Shown piece by piece: positions 47,375-60,561 of a stretch of DNA of 64,000 bases. A program made the translations under genes and the position numbers. The stretch comes from Bigelowiella natans CCMP2755 (Eukaryota > Cercozoa > Chlorarachniophyceae), in assembly GCA_000320545.1 (NCBI GenBank), contig ADNK01002524.1:86001-150000 (forward strand), read 5' to 3'. Every line of letters starts with the position of its first letter. The stretch's first letter is position 1. Under the pieces are notes generated by a model that ran no database searches, was not told where the DNA came from, and saw nothing but the letters and a program-made list of their open reading frames with translations.

Positions 47375-48896
47375 CTTTAATGTTACAATCGAACAGACCA
47401 ATCAGGGGGAAGATGACATTGAATATGGATGGTTTGATTAGCATTTGGAGATGACGATTTTGTCGCGCAACACCAAATACGCAAATAATAATAACAATAA
47501 AAGAACCTGCGCGTGATGTAGCACGCTACGAATCGTGCATTTTAGTCCTAATTATAAACAGTGAAAAACTTCATCTATGAAAATCAAGAGGCTGTTACCC
47601 TTAAGTTATTTTACCCCCCCCCCCCGCCCCCCCCTCGCACACATATCGAAAGAAAGTGATACATAAGACTACCTTCCAGCCTCAATTCAACATCTGCGAG
47701 GACAGAGCTTGTATCGTTGATGCACCGGAAAAATTCACTTTGATCGACTTGAAACAAAACCTAAGTATAAATGAAACGAAACAGCCAGAGAAGAAAGCCC
47801 CGATATAAGCGCTAATGTAAGTGAAACATGATTATACACTCAGATCTATTTGCTTGGTACTAAAGGTTCAATGTGCGCGTGTTGGAAGAAACACGTACCG
47901 TGTCTACGACAGCTATACAGGAAGCAGTGCGCTTCATCTCCTAACGATCGATACGCTTCATGTTAAACGCTGGATTTCAACTTTAGCAATGGTCGTCGGA
48001 GTATATATTGATATAGTCTGCTGAAGGAAAGTTGTAACCTGAACCAAAAGCCCAATCTCGCCCAAGATGTCTCCGGATTCGAGCGTCCTAACCCTTTTAC
48101 CTCCTACAGTGACCTTAACCTGCACCATATCAACAGAATATGTTCATTGTCATCGTAATTAACATAATCAATTGTAGCGCATTTTGAGGCCTTATCTGCC
48201 CTTACAAAAAATATGAAAAGTGCAAGCTATAGTGGTGGTCTCGCGTTTGCTTGGGTTGCGCGTTGCATACCTGCCCATAAACGACAATATACATGCTGGT
48301 GGAACGATCTCCTTCAGCAATGATGACTTCCTCCGCTCCGAACGATACTACACACGCTGATTTGGACAAAGACTCGTGCCGAACTAGTGGTATTGGAATC
48401 TGAAACACATGCAATGAATAAATACAACGTGCCCCCCTTCTATCTCTCACATGCCTTTCCACATCGTATTGGCTTGCATGTACCTTCAGCTCTTTCCAGA
48501 TCTGAATCTTTATGTTCGGAGCGATGCTCTGCCGCCTAGCTTTGATGAAGAACTGCAGATGTTCCTGATGATTGTGATGAAAAATAAAGCGTACACCATT
48601 TTTAATTTGCTATTATCCGAAACGACAAAAAACATTGTTGTTTAAGCCATTTCCGCCTCCACAGATATATGCCCTTGCCAATGCTCAGTTCTAGCATGTG
48701 TGCGTGCAACCATCGCATTTATTCTCCCTATCAGTTTGGAACATGATACGCACAATTGCTGCTTACGTTGTTCAAAATGTCCGTTGAAGTAGACAAGTTG
48801 AAAGGCCGGATTTGCTGAGATTTTCGGCAAACCAATTGCATTCAATGATTTAAAGCCAGACGTTACGTGCGATGTGCTTAGAATGATCAAACTTCA

Positions 48897-48938
<42 letters not shown>

Positions 48939-49275
48939 TATTTTTATATATCCTCCTTGAGTTTTCATTTCCAAGCTATATTACAATTCCTTCTTTCAAA
49001 GAAAGATTAGGCAACCATTGCTAGAAGGAAAAACAACTTTACATGTAAATGAGCATGGTCGGCAGAAACTTACCGCAAAGCACTTTTCTATACATTGGAG
49101 AATTTGAGTACACCTTTTAATACGACAAGAATGACATTCGAAGGTGAAATAAGTACTCTTAGATTTTTTTTTACTCGGAGCTCTTCCTATTTGCGTGTAT
49201 ATGCTGTGATATTCGCAATCACATGATAGTGGAGGATATGTTTAAACACTTGTACACACACACACGCATACGCAT

Positions 49276-49339
<64 letters not shown>

Positions 49340-50779
49340 TAATTATATTCCTATTAACCTTGAATAACAAGGGTCTGCATGGCCGCATTGATTTCTTAGC
49401 TGTGTGCATATCTCCCTGTAGCGGCTCATTCTGAAATAACAAGAAATATACGGTTAGACACACGGAGATGCATATTGAAACATAGTTACTGTTAGAAGCT
49501 AGGTGTAATATTGTGCTTATGTCTTTATTTGTGGATTAATGAGTTTCTGTGAGTGGAAAGAAAATTTTCGATGTGCTACCGATGGGTTGGCATGGTTAAA
49601 TAGTCTGCAACCTTCCCTGATAGGCCTACATGCATAATGTGTGCTCATCAGCGTGGTGTCACACAGATACAATGTGTCAAAATCTAGCGGAACAAAAAAA
49701 GCATGAATGCGTAACCTCAAAACCAGCGAACATTCTAATTCTTAGAGCGGATATTTTTTACATTTCACCCTCTCCCCCCCCCTCTCCCCTTCTTCCCCTT
49801 CCCCTCTCATGTTCGTGTATGCAGTTTGCCCGCATCATCCATGATCATATGCTATATAATGATGTGTGGGCGAGATCTTGAGGGCCGTCGTACGTGCAAC
49901 GGGGCTCTCATATTGAAAAAACGCTCTTTTCATCTTCTCTGGTTTCAGTAACAAAACACTCGTAGAAACTCGTGCGCTTTGCAATACAGCAGAGGAGGAA
50001 ATGGCTGAAAGGGGAGGGGAGGAGAGGGAGACGTGCTCTCGGAGCAGGATCGAAAGGAATGATTCATATATCCAGATAAAGCGCATACCTAAAGGAACGT
50101 CAGAAAGCCATCTCCGAATGTCCTTCTCCTTTTTCTTATGGTCAATCACCTCGGTGACAGCATCCATGTACAGCGAGTAGAGGATGGAGATCGAAACCAA
50201 CCTTCCCATGGAAGATATGACATTTATCCCTGCAACAAGGGGAAGATTTCCGATGAATTGTGCGGTTCTTCGAGTCGCTTATTTCGTTTATATATTTAGA
50301 AGACACACACTCCGTGTGAAACACGTGCGTCTCGACACACACACACACACACACACGCACACACACACGCACCCATGCACACGCTCAACGCTCATTATCT
50401 ACATGAGCCAAACTACGCACTATCATTTTCATGAATCAAGATACCCCTCCGAGGATAATGATCCAAGAAATCTCTAAGCTGGGCAAAGACATCTCTCGAG
50501 GCTATTTCCAGACACCGAAGACTATCATACGCAACACAAGATTTGCAGACGCGCATTATAATACACTGTAACGGCAAAATCGGCAGCAGCGACTATATTA
50601 ATACGGATCTGTATCTTTATCCTCGCTTCAAGGAATGAGCTTTTATTGTGCGTGCAGCTAGCACCTTGTGAGCATTCGAATGATCTTTGGATTCGTTTGC
50701 TTGAGAAGGCCTAATGCAAACGAAAGGCAATACTTCAATCAGATCGAAATTATCAAACATATACATTTGAATAAATGAA

Positions 50780-50817
<38 letters not shown>

Positions 50818-51454
50818 TCTGTATAGATATTATTAGAATACATGACTGTTATATATTATGTGGATATCATTCGTGAAATCGTGATATATACGGTGCACTT
50901 TTGGGGCCATCAAGATACTACCATATTCCGCCAGTCTCTCATATGTGTCAAACGACCGTGAAAGGAACTTTAGAAGAGGGAAAACAATTAGCATGCATTG
51001 AGGCATGGAGAAATCATAAAACGTGAAAAGAGTAGACGCTTTCGTGGGGAGTCGCAAATCATATTGCAATGCTTTTGCTAATGCTGCTGCATTGCTGATT
51101 CATTCATTCAAAGACTCTCTTATTTTATTCTTTTTGTACTCCTCGTCTCTCTCTGCTAATGATCATTCCTTTGTGCGCTTTCGCATTACTTTGTGCAAGA
51201 CTTTATGATATACTCGGTTAGAGTGCCAAAGCTCCTCAGCAATCTCGAGAGCACCATTCTTGACGTCGCCCTCGCCCTCAAGTGCCTTAGTGGCCGGCAC
51301 AATATTTAGGCTTAATGAGCTTCTTTGAGGAAGAAGTAGGTTCATATATGATTATACTTCATATATCTTAAACACTTCAGACACGCATATGATATAGATT
51401 ATGCTTGCATACAGAATACGTGAACGTGTATGGTTATACAAATATAAATATATG

Positions 51455-51496
<42 letters not shown>

Positions 51497-51793
51497 TATA
51501 CATTATAATATCGAATCATTACAAGAGGTATTGTCACTGTGGTGTAGCCGGCACTCATTGTAGAACGTCTTCGCTGCTTTTGAGCTCTAGATGGGTCCTT
51601 CTCCTGACTTTCCTCCTTGTTTGTCATTAGATCAGTGGAATGAGCAGTATGAGTAGATACTGAACTTCCGCGCTTCTCATTGGCATCAGTCGACTGTTCT
51701 TTATCATCACTCGCGTCTTCAAGTAAAAGCATCTTTAAAGACTTTACGGTGGTCTAAGTATCGACAAAGCGTTAATGCAATCAATGATATGTA

Positions 51794-51841
<48 letters not shown>

Positions 51842-51855
51842 TATAGGTGTGTTCG

Positions 51856-51887
<32 letters not shown>

Positions 51888-52703
51888 TGTGTGTGTGTGT
51901 GTGGTATTTGTTGTATAAACAAATGATTTAGTCATATGCGGCAGAGATGCTAACAGCAGTGGCAATCGAAAGGTCTCCTCCTTGTGTTAGGAAAACAAGA
52001 AGTAGGCTACGAGTGACCTCCTTATCCACAACTCGGTTCTCTGAAACCGTCGGAGAGTTCGGCCCTTGTGTGGTCTCCGTTCTTGGCGTCGATGCCGAGG
52101 AAGAGTCTTTAGATTGGGATTATCAATTCGTAAAACATCGGCTAGGGTAAGGCTTGCGCGCATTTGAAGAGACGAAACCGTTCTCGCACTTCGCATGGCC
52201 AACATCATGTTGTCAGCATCGTCGCTCTCACTCCAAGTTGCGTTTTTTGTGAATGCGCGTTCGTGCGTCTGTCTCTTACGTGCAAGTCCAAGATCAAACG
52301 TCCTAGTCTTGAAACGGGGCGACCGGCAGCTTCTTGGAAGTAGCTCACTGCGGTTTGCTTTTCTCTTCCCAATAGGCAAACTCGCATAACTCGCTTGCGA
52401 GTCTCGACGGAACGCTGGCGCTCGATGCTCGTATCTCGGGGAGGGATTTTCCAGCCTTTTGACCCTAATCCGACCCCTGATGACCGTGGACGATTCCACC
52501 GCATTTAACACGGCGAATTGTGAGGGTCCACCGACGTTTGCAGTTGTCTCCGAGTCGAGAGATGACATGGAGGATAAGCTGGCTTGGTCACCGACAGTGT
52601 GCTGGGAACTTGCCCTATTGATTAAGCCCATGCGGTGAAAAGTGCAGAACAAAAAACACGATGCGTAGCTGCGGGGCTGTGCGTTTGGAGATCTTCGTTG
52701 CAT
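46372..52703 (-). CDS. Cyclic-nucleotide-binding and RGS domain protein
   Basis: Exons on the minus strand, N to C: 52703-52011, 51732-51523, about 51320-51214, 50967-50922, 50710-50665, 50494-50445, 50229-50089, 49430-49359, 48814-48767, 48564-48484, 48399-48271, 48119-48039, 47940-47899, 47760-47673, 47374-47306, 47086-46951, 46777-46737, 46600-46550 and 46431-46372. The first two encode a long Arg/Ser-rich disordered region. A helical middle region of unknown fold follows. A CNBD then appears: VVSFGAEEVIIAEGD, SGDILGEIGLL, RTASCIAVVDT and LFQVDQSEFF. An RGS domain closes the protein: ASKIFKDFLDKEY, YEFWMEVREFRKW and LTLMKDKFFRF. The inferred role is cyclic-nucleotide-regulated control of G-protein signalling. 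Three joints do not close in phase (around 51.4, 49.7 and 47.5 kb), so small exons are missing from this model. The start may lie upstream of 52703. Confidence 0.72.
47673..48399 (-). other. Cyclic nucleotide-binding domain (CNBD)
   Basis: Four consecutive exons splice cleanly. The beta-roll signature FGAEEVIIAEGD is followed by MYIVVYGQVKV. The phosphate-binding-cassette region reads ESGDILGEIGLL, then KRTASCIAVVD. The canonical cassette ends R-(T/A)-A; here KRTAS keeps Arg-Thr-Ala, so cAMP or cGMP binding is plausible. Confidence 0.8.
51838..51902. repeat. (GTGC)n-(GT)n microsatellite
   Basis: Tetranucleotide CGTG/TGCG repeat passing into GT repeat, next to TA runs at 51794-51840, between the first two exons of the CNBD-RGS gene. 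Confidence 0.85.
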
Positions 52704-52850
52704 GTAGCATTGGCTAGATTAGTTGGCTATGTACCGTAAGTGCTTGCCATCAAGCTTTCCGGAGCGACGAACCTGTGTCGAGTGGGTAGATGTACTATCG
52801 TGGAATCTACATAAGAATCTAGAAAAATGCGGTTGGTTATTTCTCTCTTG

Positions 52851-52926
<76 letters not shown>

Positions 52927-53303
52927 TATTGTACGCGTGGATATCCTACCGCGTTCGGTTGGTTTTTAAAAATGTTTAATTCGCGGTAGGAAGACGGATT
53001 TGAATGGTTGGATGTTGGGTTTATCAATAATTACTAGTTTTTTTACTAACATATGTGAGAGGGGGGTGGAGGGGGTAGGAGTTAAAGGTCTTACACTAGC
53101 ATCAGTCAATTGTGGCGAGTCCCGCGGCGTATTTAACGACTTTTCTGTATAGGAAGAAGGGGAAAAATCATGGTTTCCTAATCGTGAGTATAACACAATT
53201 GATGCGTATATGCTCCGAATTGATATGCTAACATAGGTACGCGCATGCGGGTAGGAACTCACCGTCAGTTTCACTCTGACGAAGCTGCAGATCTTTTGTG
53301 CTC
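52704..53303 (-). other. Possible 5' exons of the CNBD-RGS gene
   Basis: Two minus-strand segments, 53303-53263 and 53144-53095, join in phase (LQLRQSETD to EKSLNTPRDSPQL) with good GT and AG borders and have the same Ser/Arg/Gln-rich style. They do not join the 52703 exon in phase with the borders I can see. They may be an alternative 5' end or belong to another transcript. The interval also holds a (CT)n-(GT)n microsatellite at about 52855-52924. Confidence 0.35.
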
Positions 53304-53943
53304 CTACCAGTCAGAAACAGCACCAACAAGGGGAAAAAAAAATGTGATGGAGATTCTCGATGGAGGGGGGGAGGCAGGAGATGGATTTTGAAAAATATGA
53401 ACTAGTAATCCTTTGGCTGGCCATTGCCTGATGGATCTTAGCATGTGTATGAATCATCGCGCTCTCTAATGAGGCCAACGAGAATAACACTATCTTATTA
53501 AGAACTCCAAACGCGGAAAAGCCGAAAAGAAAAAAGAGAGGTTTTTTTTATGATGAAGTGGTATATATAGAGCCCAGATATGGAGACGTTTGCTCCTCCC
53601 TGATATTTACACACTCTTTGTCGTACACTACAACTCATTATTTGTAGATTTTATTTGATTACGAGGTGGTCTTTCGGCTTTGCGATCTAGATACTCGCCG
53701 GCCCATGTTGGATTTCGAGCTGCAGGGGAAATGTGATGAAATACACGCCTTCAAATTTCTCAGAATAGAGTCGGCGTGAGAGGAAGCATATCTCCGGTAT
53801 GTTTACATTACTCACGCTCATATCAAATAAATAACAGACTTTATACCCCCCCCCCCCCCGTCTCCTTTTCCGTTGTCTTTTTCGGTATACGGGTAAAGAC
53901 TTGGCTGTATGTATGGATGTGAAGGTGTGCGCACGCGCGCGCA

Positions 53944-53975
<32 letters not shown>

Positions 53976-54070
53976 CTTTTTCCTAAATATTATTTGATAC
54001 TCATCCTACGCTTACTGCTGCTACATTAATATCATTAACACAAAGACTTCCAAGAAATTTAACAACATAT

Positions 54071-54146
<76 letters not shown>

Positions 54147-54226
54147 TTAACATGACAGCGTACCGTGATCCACTCCAACCTAAAACAAAATATGCAAGAT
54201 TAATGATTATATTTGAATCATATGAA

Positions 54227-54265
<39 letters not shown>

Positions 54266-56145
54266 GTTTTAACGAGAAATCATACTTCGGTTAATGGAAA
54301 AACTGGAGTCGCTTCTCTTGTTAGAGTCTTTGTGGCCTACGATGCACGGTACGATCAAGGAAATCAGATGATCATGGTAGGCACTACCACCGTTATCCCT
54401 CGCATTAAAAGTTCTTTTACAAACACCTTACAGCAGCTTAATAACATTTTAGAAAGTTGGTGAAGTCTCTCTCTCGGAAGCCCGACGTTACGCTACCAAA
54501 CATGTTAGTGATTAGTTATCGGCTAATGTCATTGCTCACTCGATAATGACTCCTGAGCGATGAAGGCTTGCATCGAGCTTCCAAAGTTCTCCCAGCACTA
54601 GTATGAGGGGGGGGAAATTGAGAAAGAGAGAACATATCAATTGTGCTTCTTCTCTCGCAGTGTTTCTCATATAGCTTTACTTTTTTATCCTTCCTCTCAC
54701 ATGACTACAACAGCCCTTTTTATCCCGCACTGGGCAATTATTAGCGTATCGACGCATTTGCTGTGCTGCGCTGCTAAATACCAGATTGCAGAGCCTTGCC
54801 GACGTTTTAGAATACGGAAACTCGCGAACCGATGCACACTTTTTGCATACAGACTATAGACATATCGTGGGAGAGTAGCGAGGGATGGGTTAGGAGAAAT
54901 AAACATTGATCAACCCAGCAGCGAAATGAACGATCTGATGTGACTGCTACGAGGCGAGTTTCCCCTTATGGGAATAGGACACCCAGACGGAGCCTCGTAT
55001 ATGGTTGAATATGACATTTTTTACCTTCTTACACGAGCGGCATCGATAAAACGGTTTCGCAAACAGCATCTGCCGAGCACCCGCTCCGCAGACGTGGCAC
55101 TTAGCCTGAATGTGTTATATACGCACGCGTCAGATCACGGTTCATTTTCGAGCACGGATATTCTGTCACGGGCAGTACAGTACTCTGCATGGATAGCCAA
55201 CCGCATATGATAGAGTAAATGACGACATTAGGCATCCAAACGATAGAGGCAAAATCCTGCTCCGAGACGAAAACCGGTTAGTGCGGTAAGATAGTCGCAA
55301 TTGACCCACCCCTGCTATGGAGAACTCACTGACGTGGTTTGGACGGTGTGGACTTTGGAAAGCGCGCTGTCTCTGTTGAAGGATGTACCTTAAAAAACAA
55401 AAAAAAGGGGGGTTTTCTGAGAGGTATAGGCACTCTATCACGCATATTCGTCGATCTATCTTTAGTGGAAATGAGTGCTTTTGAATGTCAACCAGTGTGT
55501 ACTCACTTCATTAAAACGGAGCGCCAAACCTCCTTTTCTCCGAGGTTCCTGGTGGTGAACAACGATGACGCGATGACAAGTTAGCCGACCGAAGTTGCCT
55601 TGAATCATGATAAACATATAGATAGCGAAAACGTGCTATCCATATTGCCAAGGCCCACTACCATTTAAATATCCAACACACAATATATGCAAACAAAATA
55701 TATACATATATATACATATATCTTTGTTTGCTCCAGACCTGAATTTGGCGATGAACACCTTATTAGGCGTGCACACGCCGAAAGCTGCCGCAACGACTGT
55801 CTCCTCGATCTACACACCCCAACCAATGCGGTATACATCAAGCTTCTCTACTACAACAGATAGCCAAACGGCTCTAAATTGAAGAGAATTAAAATTCAAG
55901 GCCTAGAGTCAGATTTTTTTCAGTAAACACACGGTTGAAGGCTAGGAGGAATGTAGAAAAACCAGCTATGTTTGTTTTAGTTTGTGATTTTCCCAAAAGG
56001 ACGATTTCCGACACAAACCCTCAAAGACTCACATCGTCAATGGCGCAATCCTGTAGCTTGTATGTAGCCGTCGATGATGTCTTTTTTCGTCTGGTGACGC
56101 TGTTGAATGTATTACTAATATTAATATCGTTTCTATATTATCATA

Positions 56146-56183
<38 letters not shown>

Positions 56184-56522
56184 CATATATATATTGATAT
56201 TAACATAAACACGGAGGCTTTATGTAATCGTGTGAGGTTCTTTGGTCATGCCCAATTTGTGATGATAAAGCAAAATGTGAAGATTGATTTACATTAATGT
56301 ATCCTCGAAAAGGATCAAGTCCTCTTTGGATTGCTTAGATCTATCCGATTTCGATATCTGACCGGAGGAAAAAGGAGTCGAGAAGGGGGGGGGCGGGGGC
56401 ATCGTAGGAGTGAGTGCTAATAAGAAATCAAACGGGTAATATGCTTTTTAAATATTTAATAGTTTTTATAAACTATTAAATATCAAACTCAAATTGATTT
56501 TACTGCTTCCACACAAAAACCG
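53304..56522. other. Largely unassigned 3.2 kb
   Basis: No gene supported. One plus-strand stretch, 53648-53779, has an acceptor-like start and a coding-looking frame (FDYEVVFRLCDLDTRRPMLD) ending in TGA, but I found no upstream partner. Other open frames near 54.3, 55.0 and 55.4 kb on the plus strand are short and unlinked. The region contains CA/TA microsatellites at 54072-54142 and 54232-54262, a C12 run near 53848 and TA runs near 56150-56180. Confidence 0.35.
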
Positions 56523-57235
56523 TCATAGTGATGATTGCGTGTAGGTGACCCAGAAAAACATCGAAGCGAATCTATTTACTGAGATCATCAAATGCATGCT
56601 GTATGCGTATACCCTTGTGATAGTGCCGAATTTCACCAATTTCCGCTCCAATAAGAGCTGAAAGGGCAGTCAAAAAAACAAAAATACTTTCAATGTAACC
56701 CACGACTAACTAGCTTCTGAAAACAACACGATTATTATATAAAACTATATCGAAAACGAATCTCCATAGGGAGCGACTAAATAGGCATTAGCTAATATTC
56801 GAATTACTTTTGAGCCATATTTTAAGATAACTGCCTTCTTCATAGCCTATGTAAATACGCAAAACACGTATACACGTACACACACACACACACACACACC
56901 CACACACACACAATCACCGAGAGAGAGCGAGAGAGAGAGAGAGAGAGAAAGAATCAAACTTCTCAATGCAATAATTATGACATCATGCACTATGTATATC
57001 TACATTCGTACACACACGCGCATTCCCTAGCAACGTGGCGTCCTACTCTCCATATTCGCTAACACAGATCTAACAATAGCATGGAAGTGGGGGGGGGAAG
57101 GAGGCTGCGCTTCGAGACTGTTTCGAAGCTATTACCTGCTTTCTATGCTCTCTAGTGATACGCTGAACTCCCTTTGCTTTCTTTTCGAGTAGTTTGCCAA
57201 TCCTAATATCCAGAACCAGCAGAATAAACACACAA

Positions 57236-57266
<31 letters not shown>

Positions 57267-57379
57267 CGCGCGCGCACACATAGGGAAGAGTAGAGGGGAG
57301 GGAGGAGGGGAGAGAGAAAATCTCATGAACAATGCAAAATATGCTTGAGGAAGAAGTAAACAGTGAGAGGAGATATATG

Positions 57380-57428
<49 letters not shown>

Positions 57429-57996
57429 CGAGAGAGCGGAGTTGGGGGGGAGAAATCGAATTAGAGAAGAACAAAGAAAGAAAAGAGGAAGGAGGGAAAA
57501 AAGAAAGGATAACAACAAATATGAAATAAAACCAACGACCAAGAGAAGATAGGTAATAAAGGGCGAGAGGATGCACAAGCAACACCGCACCGTTTAATGA
57601 TATATTCCGATTCCCCATCTTCCTCTTCCTCCAGCATATCTTTCAGCAGCTCCAAATAGCCTTCAATGCGTGACGTCGGCGCTGTGTTAAATCATCATCC
57701 ATTTATCAGTCTTCGAAGAGAATCTACAACAAAAGACTCGGAGAACGAAAAAACAGGAGGAAATCTGCCCGATTAAAGGCCGTTGCGGTGCAGCTTTGTA
57801 AGAAATCGACGGTCAGTTATATCGATGTGTGCGTAAGAACCTATAAGAATATCCTCTAACGTATGCTCCGGGTAGGCTCTAAAGTTTTTGCGTGATTAGC
57901 AAGAGAAAGGGAAGAAATGAGTGGCGCGGCACAAAGTCGTACAGTTATTCAGCACCACCACACATCCACATTCTGTAATCCCAACACGCTCAATAG

Positions 57997-58037
<41 letters not shown>

Positions 58038-58440
58038 GATAAACATAAACGTGGGAGGGTGGGGGTTATGGGGAAGAGGGAGCAGAGGGCAAGGAGGGGC
58101 GGTTAGACGAAAATAAGGCTGAAAGAAAGATAAAACGCGAAAAATAAAAGAGGGAGAGATTATCTGTTTGTGCTTGGTGGCGTGGGGTGTAGTAGCAGTG
58201 GTAGCAGCAGTTGTGGTAGCGGTAGTAGTTTCAGTAGTTGGTATTATTGTCTTTTAGTTTATAAGGTGATGCGTATTCACTAGGCAAGGGGACAAACGTA
58301 CTTCTCCAAGCTGCTGATTATGGCATCGATCTTCGGGTGTTTGTTTCGCGCTTTATCTGAGCACGTGTTGGCATTACTCAAAAACCCAACCACGGAATTA
58401 ACACACGCTAGCATCAAAAGAAAGAGAAAACCATGCACTG

Positions 58441-58475
<35 letters not shown>

Positions 58476-58998
58476 GACAGACACAACAATCACAGCCATT
58501 CCTATGGATAGAACTAAAAAGCATATATGCACGCTTGGACGAGACCGCGATTTCCAAATGATGAGTATTATATTATATTTATTCTGTACTGATTTTCCCT
58601 TGTTGTATTGCACAACCGCACAAACGCACACACACACACACACATACACACACATAATATATACATATAAATTGTATCTAAATATAAAATAAAGTCGTAC
58701 TTAATATCCAATACGCTTTCACTTGCGATTCGATGTAGAACTGCGCTAGCGAGAAGACCGGAAAATGCCTAAACAAAACCGGGAGGCAGCTCTCTCAGCA
58801 AAAGGGTTTGCCATGCAGCATTCCAGTCAATTCTATTGCATTTGAAACGCTTACGAACATAAAAACCACGCGAGGCGCAGCAACGAGATAGAGCACGCAC
58901 GTTGAGATGATGTTCACTAAGTATGCGTTTGAGCAATTTTTAGCATTCTTTTCATTCGCCTGATTTGAGATAAATAAGGATTAACTGTCGATTTTCTG

Positions 58999-59039
<41 letters not shown>

Positions 59040-59859
59040 CATATTATTATGCTATATATAGGTTTAATAAGCATGTGCTTTGCGTTCATACGGCAAGATT
59101 CCCATAACGGGCAGTTTTCATTTTGAGCATTTTTAGCAATATCACAATATAAACTACATTATTGAATTGGAATACCTCTCGAAGGTCGTTGTAGAGAGCA
59201 TTGGTCAGCTTGGAAATGATTCGAAAGAATTCAAAAAATTGAACAATGCTGCATTCCTATATTATAGAATAATTTTCGCATATCGTGCCGTAAATATTAT
59301 ATTAATACGACGAATGTAGGTAAACGTGTGTGTGTGTGTGTTTGTGTGTTGTGTGTGTATGCATGTGTGTAAGTATGTAGGGATGTGTGCATTTGTGTGT
59401 GTTTGCATGTGTAAACCCATCAATATTATGCGTGTGCTTGAAATATAATGCATGGAAAATACGAGTAGTCAAAGAATATAGGAACCGTCATAAACGAAGC
59501 TTTCTGTAACTTCAGAGGGTCGACTAGCAGTCGTTGTATATTATCAATAATGCCAATGTCCGTCTCCTATAACACATACATAGCCAGGCTGGGTGAGTAT
59601 GAATTTACAAACCAATACACAACCCCTCTCCCTCCCTCTCTCTCTCTTTCCCCTTCTCGCTCTCTTTCCCGCACGCGCGCGCGCAATGCCCTCCTGAGAA
59701 TGCATGCTTACAAATAAATTGGATCTCTATCTCCCTTGCGTCTATAATTTAAAGCTACCCAATATCACCTCACTAATACATTGTGTAATTCACTCTACAA
59801 TTCCACCAACCGACCTCGGCCGAGAGAAGAGCATCGATGACATCGGTCGAAGTCTCCAT
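56523..59859 (-). CDS. All-helical protein of unknown function
   Basis: Eleven exons on the minus strand: 59859-59815, 59566-59511, 59248-59176, 58959-58867, 58768-58701, 58376-58302, 57878-57841, 57660-57591, 57202-57136, 56846-56808 and 56657-56523. They sum to 759 bases and 252 residues with all phases closing. The ATG start is METSTDVIDALL. The protein is predicted helical throughout, with alternating amphipathic segments (IVQFFEFFRIISKLTNAL, AFSGLLASAVLHRIAS, YLELLKDMLEEEEDGESEY) that recall an ARM/HEAT-like or bundle fold, then a basic helix (IGKLLEKKAKGVQRITREHR). No signal peptide. I do not recognise the family. The acceptor of the 58376 exon has an alternative at about 58412. The large low-complexity open frame at 57070-57618 lies mostly in an intron and is not real. 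Confidence 0.6.
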
Positions 59860-60561
59860 CGTCACTAGCCTTTCAGATCAGAGATATATATGCATACAGA
59901 TGTGTCTGGCTTCGGGGTGCTCACCGATGCTACCCGCCTCCCTTCCCTCCCATCATCGGCATTGGGAAGCCGAGTTGAGCTTGAGTTGTTGGGGCGTCAA
60001 TACAAAGCTCGGAGAAACCCAATTTCATACAAAAAATGCGCAGAACCCTGTAATAAATATCAAAATATAGGCCATTTTGTCTAATTATGAGGCAGTCATT
60101 CGTCGGCAATAAAATTCGTAACTGCCTCCCACTGCGAGCCGAGTCGCAACTCGCAACAAGAACGAGTAGATCTAAGGTCCGATTTATTATTAGTCATTCT
60201 TATTTTATTTTTTTGTAACTTTTATTTATTCGGGCAAGAATTTTCGGGTTTGAATTATTTTGTCCTCCAGCCACATTTTTTTGCTCAATTATCCGGAAGA
60301 AATAGAGGTCGGATTCATATCTGCGTCAATTCGCTCTGCATGACACAATTGCTTTCAGAGAAAAACATGCGGATTTACTTGTCGTATACTAGAAGTTTCA
60401 GGGTCTTCTTTCCATCCGGCAGCTTTCGGAACCGAGAAAATCAAATAGAAAATAGAAGGTAATTGTGGAAGACGACATCATTTTTTTGAAGTCGCAATTC
60501 ATAAATAAATCTCACCGACTCCCTTCCGCCCCCCCTACACCCTGCCAGGCGAGCCGCAGAG
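59860..60561. other. Divergent intergenic region
   Basis: About 700 bases between the helical-protein start (minus) and the sugar-porter start (plus). It should hold both promoters. It has a T-rich stretch near 60205-60235; no named element is visible. Confidence 0.35.

Noticed and set aside
57070-57618. 182-codon open frame on the minus strand with hydrophobic and Ser/Leu-rich content
   Set aside because: It runs through GA/CA microsatellites and overlaps an intron of the 56523-59859 gene; only 57202-57136 and 57660-57591 fit the spliced gene, in different frames.
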